Source: Sulfurimonas sp. (GTDB taxonomy: Bacteria; Campylobacterota; Campylobacteria; Campylobacterales; Sulfurimonadaceae). From it: DNA of 7,386 bases. This document shows, piece after piece, positions 5,456 to 7,386 of this stretch. Location of the stretch: the NCBI GenBank assembly GCA_016764205.1, contig JAESSH010000058.1, positions 1 through 7,386 of the forward strand, read 5' to 3'. A model generated the notes under the pieces. The model was given only the letters and a program-made list of their open reading frames with translations, ran no database searches and was not told the origin of the DNA. The position numbers were made by a program, and so were the translations under genes. The first letter of the stretch is position 1. Every line of letters begins with the position of its first letter.

Positions 5456-5462
5456 TTTATTT

Positions 5463-5467
5463 TCCTT
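5463..5467 (-). promoter_or_regulatory. Ribosome binding site that fixes the TTG start of the NA37 gene
   Basis: AAGGA on the minus strand, seven bases before the TTG at 5455. It decides the start because no ATG lies near the expected N-terminus of the family. Confidence 0.7.
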
Positions 5468-5580
5468 GTGTTGTAATTAAAGTTGAATACTCAATTTGAT
5501 GCTATTTTAACTTACCTTTTTTTCTAGCTTTTTCAGTCCTCAAGATTCTGGAAATTCACCTAATTGATACATTGAAACTT

Positions 5581-5616
5581 TTTATAAACATAATTACACC
5601 TTTTAATGTTTATAAA
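5581..5616. repeat. Perfect 11-bp inverted repeat with 14-base loop
   Basis: TTTATAAACAT (5581-5591) and ATGTTTATAAA (5606-5616) are exact reverse complements. The arms are AT-rich and not followed by a T run on either strand, so an operator for a regulator other than the phage repressor is more likely than an intrinsic terminator. It lies about 125 bp upstream of the NA37 start. Confidence 0.5.
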
Positions 5617-5803
5617 TATTCTAGCATAAATAGTTTCAGAACCTTAATCCATAGGAATGACCTCATGCTTTAGCTTACTATGTAAACACAAAATCTTATG
5701 TGCTTTGTAGAAATATACTATAAAAGAATATTGCTAATACCCCGTTTAAGGCTTACATAGTGTACATATACTTTTTTTCTTGATATGTCATAATTTAATT
5801 ATA

Positions 5804-5878
5804 GATGAACTTATAGGGTTGGCTAAGGGTGTTTTAGCTGATGGCGTTGTTTTAAAACAAGAAGTTGAATATTTATAA
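5804..5878 (+). pseudogene. Possible remnant of a TerB/BRCT-associated domain gene
   Basis: A plus-strand frame reads DELIGLAKGVLADGVVLKQ then EVEYL and a stop at 5876-5878. The pattern -IGL-KG-LADG-V---E-E-L resembles the first helices of a domain I recall from TerB-like and BRCT-associated bacterial proteins, and codon use looks natural. The frame stays open upstream to a TTG at 5780 but has no good start or binding site, and it ends much too early for any such protein. It could be host DNA captured beside the repressor gene, or a chance match. Confidence 0.3.
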
Positions 5879-5888
5879 ACTTACTCAT

Positions 5889-6488
5889 TTAAAACTCCGT
5901 ATCTACAACACCTACAACTTTAGACATTTTCAAGTTTACTCCATCGTCGGCATGTACTGTGATGATGTCAAAATCACTGTTAATTGGTATGAGTGATATT
6001 ATGTCACGTTTTTCATTTATTTTATACTTTTTGATACCGCTCTCTCCGTTGATGGAGTAGTGAACTATATTTCCGCTATCTATTTGCATGTTGGTTCTAC
6101 AGTAGACTAGAGAGTTGTTGTTAATTTTAGGACTCATGCTATCGCCTTCAGCTCTTACTGCATACATTCCTTCGTGGTAAAGTTCTTCACCTATAGGAAC
6201 AGCTTCATAGCCGTTTAAATCATACTCTTGAGGAATCCCACATGAGGCTAGACCTATAAGGGGTATGGTTCTTATTTGGGTTGAAATGCCTAAAGATAAA
6301 AGCGTTCCTTGTGATAATTTAAAATACAATTCTATATCAACAACTTTGTCTCTAGGAATAGAATAGTTGTCATCAGTTACCCATCTTGTAACATATACAG
6401 GGGACACGTTAAGATACTTGGCAAGCTTTGCTTTTCCTCCCCATCCAGCTTCTTCTAATAATAATTCTAGTTTTTTTTCAGGTGTCAT
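5889..6488 (-). CDS. CI/LexA-like phage repressor with S24 peptidase domain, 199 aa
   Basis: The lysogeny master repressor. Residues about 18-41 carry a helix-turn-helix (KAKLAKYLNVSPVYVTRWV). A linker (about 65-80) leads to a self-cleavage site ASCGIP at Cys83-Gly84; Cys-Gly is the bond cut in UmuD. The S24 catalytic dyad is complete: Ser117 in EGDSMSP and a lysine in SGIKKYK (Lys153 by alignment with LexA/UmuD). RecA-stimulated autocleavage and SOS induction are therefore expected. The ATG has a GGAAAG site five bases upstream and faces away from the Cro-like gene across an operator block, the classic genetic switch. The adjacent palindromes 6508-6584 and the identical ones at 2605-2655 are its inferred targets. 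Confidence 0.9.
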   Translation of the reverse strand: MTPEKKLELLLEEAGWGGKAKLAKYLNVSPVYVTRWVTDDNYSIPRDKVVDIELYFKLSQGTLLSLGISTQIRTIPLIGLASCGIPQEYDLNGYEAVPIGEELYHEGMYAVRAEGDSMSPKINNNSLVYCRTNMQIDSGNIVHYSINGESGIKKYKINEKRDIISLIPINSDFDIITVHADDGVNLKMSKVVGVVDTEF

Positions 6489-6507
6489 AATTCTTTCCAG
6501 TTTAATT

Positions 6508-6524
6508 GTTACTTATATAGTAAC
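6508..6524. promoter_or_regulatory. Repressor operator, right site 3 (divergent)
   Basis: GTTACTTATATAGTAAC keeps the six-base arms RTTACT/AGTAAY (seven with the flanking T/A) but differs in the inner bases and carries G/C at the outer position instead of A/T. It is closest to the repressor gene and overlaps its likely promoter, so it fits an autoregulatory OR3-like site of different affinity. Its centre (6516) is 26 bp from the next site, unlike the 34-bp spacing elsewhere. Confidence 0.65.
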
Positions 6525-6531
6525 ATTTATA
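6514..6531 (-). promoter_or_regulatory. Candidate repressor-maintenance promoter (-10 choices)
   Basis: On the minus strand two -10-like hexamers precede the repressor: TATAAA (6531-6526), between right sites 2 and 3, and TATATA (6519-6514), inside site 3. Either gives a short leader containing the GGAAAG site. Both would be affected by site 3 occupancy. I cannot choose between them. Confidence 0.4.
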
Positions 6532-6533
6532 GA

Positions 6534-6550
6534 TTTACTATTTTAGTAAT
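6534..6550. promoter_or_regulatory. Repressor operator, right site 2
   Basis: TTTACTATTTTAGTAAT fits the consensus with one change in the outer base of the left arm. Its centre (6542) is 34 bp from right site 1, the same as between the two left sites. Confidence 0.7.
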
Positions 6551-6552
6551 AA

Positions 6553-6592
6553 TTTAAGATTCGTTTAATTACTAAAATAGTAATATTTTGTA
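6553..6592 (+). promoter_or_regulatory. Right early promoter (pR-like)
   Basis: TTTAAGATTC (6553-6562) is followed 18 bases later by the -10 TAATAT (6581-6586), which overlaps right operator site 1. The predicted start (about 6592-6593) coincides with the ATG of the Cro-like gene, so the mRNA should be leaderless or nearly so. Same elements and spacing as the left early promoter. Confidence 0.65.
6568..6584. promoter_or_regulatory. Repressor operator, right site 1
   Basis: ATTACTAAAATAGTAAT has six-base perfect arms plus one further matched pair. It overlaps the -10 of the right early promoter, so occupancy should block transcription of the Cro-like and CII-like genes. Confidence 0.75.
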
Positions 6593-6831
6593 TGGATAAA
6601 AAATCAATCAATATCTCTATAACACAAATTGCCAAGGATACAGGGCTAGATAAAGCTGAAATATCTATGGCACTAAGTGCAAATAGACTATTAAATCGTA
6701 ATAAATTAAAAAAAATAGTAGACGCTAACTATCCACTTGAACCTTTCGTGTTTGGTAGATTCTATTTAGAGAATGATACAGCAAACGAACAATGTAAGGC
6801 AAGTACGGAAATCAAAGAAAAGGTATTGTAA
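6592..6831 (+). CDS. Cro-like small HTH regulator, 79 aa
   Basis: A small DNA-binding protein in the position of lambda Cro: first gene of the right early operon, divergent from the repressor. Residues about 9-30 form a helix-turn-helix (SITQIAKDTGLDKAEISMAL), followed by a basic helix (NRNKLKKIVDANYPLEPF) and a short hydrophilic tail. It is expected to bind the same operators and oppose the repressor. There is no Shine-Dalgarno sequence before the ATG; the promoter position implies a leaderless message. The stop and the next start share a base (TAATG), so the downstream gene is coupled. Naming it cro would rest on position rather than sequence. Confidence 0.75.
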   Translation: MDKKSINISITQIAKDTGLDKAEISMALSANRLLNRNKLKKIVDANYPLEPFVFGRFYLENDTANEQCKASTEIKEKVL

Positions 6832-7310
6832 TGACAAATGAATATAGATTTAACAAGCGTCCAAAAGACCCCAAGCTGTGTAAGCTAATCCATAAAACAA
6901 TCGTTCTTAATTGCAGACAGCTAGATTTAAAACTTGAAGATGTAGCACATGAGTTGGGACTGGCTAAAGGAACACTCGAAAACAAACTCAAACCTTCTTC
7001 AGATAATGATTTTACAGTATCTGAATTTATTCACTTCATGGAGCTTATAGGAAACTATGACGCCTTGCAATACTTAGCAGGGCAATTTGACCTCACTCTC
7101 ATAGAGAATGCTAAGACTAAATCATCGTGTTGTGAAATAAATACACTTGTTGACAGTCTTAGCATTGAAAATAGTGATGTATTTAAAACCGCAAAAGCAG
7201 CATTACAAAATGGAGAGATAAGTTCTATTGAAAAATTTAACTTGCAAAAAGAAATTCAAGATGTAATAACTGTAGCAACGCAGCTACAAGAAGATTTAAA
7301 AAAGGTCTAA
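6831..7310 (+). CDS. CII-family phage regulatory protein, 159 aa
   Basis: Resembles the phage regulatory protein CII family (PF06892). The diagnostic stretch is at residues 21-75: HKTIVLNCRQLDL, a helix-turn-helix LEDVAHELGLAKGTLENKL, then KPSSDNDFTVSEFIHFMEL, followed by YDALQYLAGQFDLTL. The rest is a charged helical tail with two adjacent cysteines (SSCCE, about 98-102). Length is normal for the family. The ATG overlaps the stop of the Cro-like gene by one base. Members are small regulators in temperate phages of Gram-negative bacteria, proposed to act in the lysogenic decision or early gene control; note that this family is not the same as lambda CII in sequence. Confidence 0.8.
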   Translation: MTNEYRFNKRPKDPKLCKLIHKTIVLNCRQLDLKLEDVAHELGLAKGTLENKLKPSSDNDFTVSEFIHFMELIGNYDALQYLAGQFDLTLIENAKTKSSCCEINTLVDSLSIENSDVFKTAKAALQNGEISSIEKFNLQKEIQDVITVATQLQEDLKKV

Positions 7311-7312
7311 CA

Positions 7313-7386
7313 ATGGCAACACACTTTAAGTCAGGCTCACAACCAGACATCCTCAATAAGCACTTCAAGCAGGGTAGGTCACTCAC
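7313..7386 (+). CDS. Start of third right-operon gene, probable HTH protein (partial)
   Basis: An ATG at 7313 follows the CII-like stop by two bases and has an AAGGT site eight bases upstream. The visible residues include SGSQPDILNKHFKQGRSLT, with no stop before the window edge. The pattern DILNKHFKQGRSLT resembles the beginning of short phage helix-turn-helix proteins of the HTH_39 type (usually continuing with -EAL--YG--RL), but too little is visible to be certain. Confidence 0.6.
   Translation, partial: MATHFKSGSQPDILNKHFKQGRSL

Larger units (their letters stand above)
5456..5888. other. 433-base region without an intact gene, between the NA37 operon and the repressor
   Basis: No complete ORF with a binding site is seen on either strand. 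The region must contain the leftward promoter of the NA37/membrane pair unless that pair is read through from the repressor; a weak candidate -10 is TAAAAT on the minus strand (5509-5504). It also contains a perfect 11-bp inverted repeat (5581-5616) and a possible gene remnant (5804-5878). No convincing terminator for the repressor is visible. Confidence 0.5.
6532..6591 (+). repeat. Right copy of the duplicated promoter-operator cassette
   Basis: Matches the reverse complement of 2597-2657 as described for that copy. The copies diverge chiefly at the outer end of the upstream operator and in the last few bases before the ATG. Confidence 0.75.

Noticed and set aside
5677..5761. Inverted pair ACTATGTAA (5677-5685) and TTACATAGT (5753-5761)
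   Set aside because: Nine bases at 67-base distance in AT-rich DNA; could easily be chance and has no flanking context.
1..7386. CRISPR array, tRNA, rRNA, insertion sequence or attachment site
   Set aside because: No regularly spaced repeats, cloverleaf-like sequence, transposase or integrase reading frame, or att-like duplication was found in the window.

Overview
This is the control region of a temperate (pro)phage in an AT-rich bacterium, most probably a member of the Campylobacterota (Sulfurimonas/Arcobacter/Campylobacter relatives). The assignment is an inference from the low GC, the style of the proteins, and a TTTAAG-type element upstream of the -10 in both main phage promoters, which resembles the -35 region I recall for Campylobacter sigma-70 promoters. 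No integrase, structural gene or host flank is visible, so whether this is a resident prophage or a free phage genome cannot be decided here.

Layout, left to right. Positions 1-2596 hold a tightly packed leftward (minus-strand) operon of ten small genes, the last of them running off the left edge. Most overlap by 4-20 nt or abut. Recognisable members are a MazG-like nucleotide pyrophosphohydrolase (234-539), a DNA-binding protein with an HTH and a NUMOD1-like module (1427-2059), a coiled-coil protein (562-915) and a small membrane protein (2312-2476). Positions 2597-2680 hold a left operator/promoter block: two near-identical 17-bp palindromes, a leftward promoter, and a rightward promoter for a lipoprotein (2698-3069). 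Positions 3070-3432 contain no intact gene, only a decayed or frameshifted small membrane-protein gene. Positions 3433-5455 encode two overlapping leftward genes: a full-length YejK/NdpA (NA37) nucleoid-associated protein and a protein with a C-terminal membrane domain. Positions 5456-5888 have no intact gene but hold a perfect 11-bp inverted repeat and a possible fragment of a host-type gene. The CI/LexA-like repressor (5889-6488, leftward) follows, then a right operator block with three palindromes (6508-6584), then a rightward operon: Cro-like HTH, CII-like regulator (PF06892 type) and the start of a third gene.

How it fits together. The layout is lambdoid. A self-cleavable repressor lies between two operator blocks that share the consensus RTTACT-N5-AGTAAY. 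The left and right early promoters are mirror copies of one about 55-bp cassette (47 of 55 positions identical by hand alignment), with the same 34-bp operator spacing and with the -10 so close to the first ATG that both early mRNAs should start at or near the AUG. The repressor should silence both early operons, and probably the lipoprotein, in the lysogen.

The most interesting part is the NA37 + membrane-protein pair. It sits in the place that rexAB occupies in lambda and has the same logic (cytosolic DNA-binding protein plus membrane protein), so it is a candidate for an undescribed prophage-borne superinfection-exclusion or abortive-infection system. That function is inference; the sequence shows only the family, the membrane segments, the gene overlap and the location.
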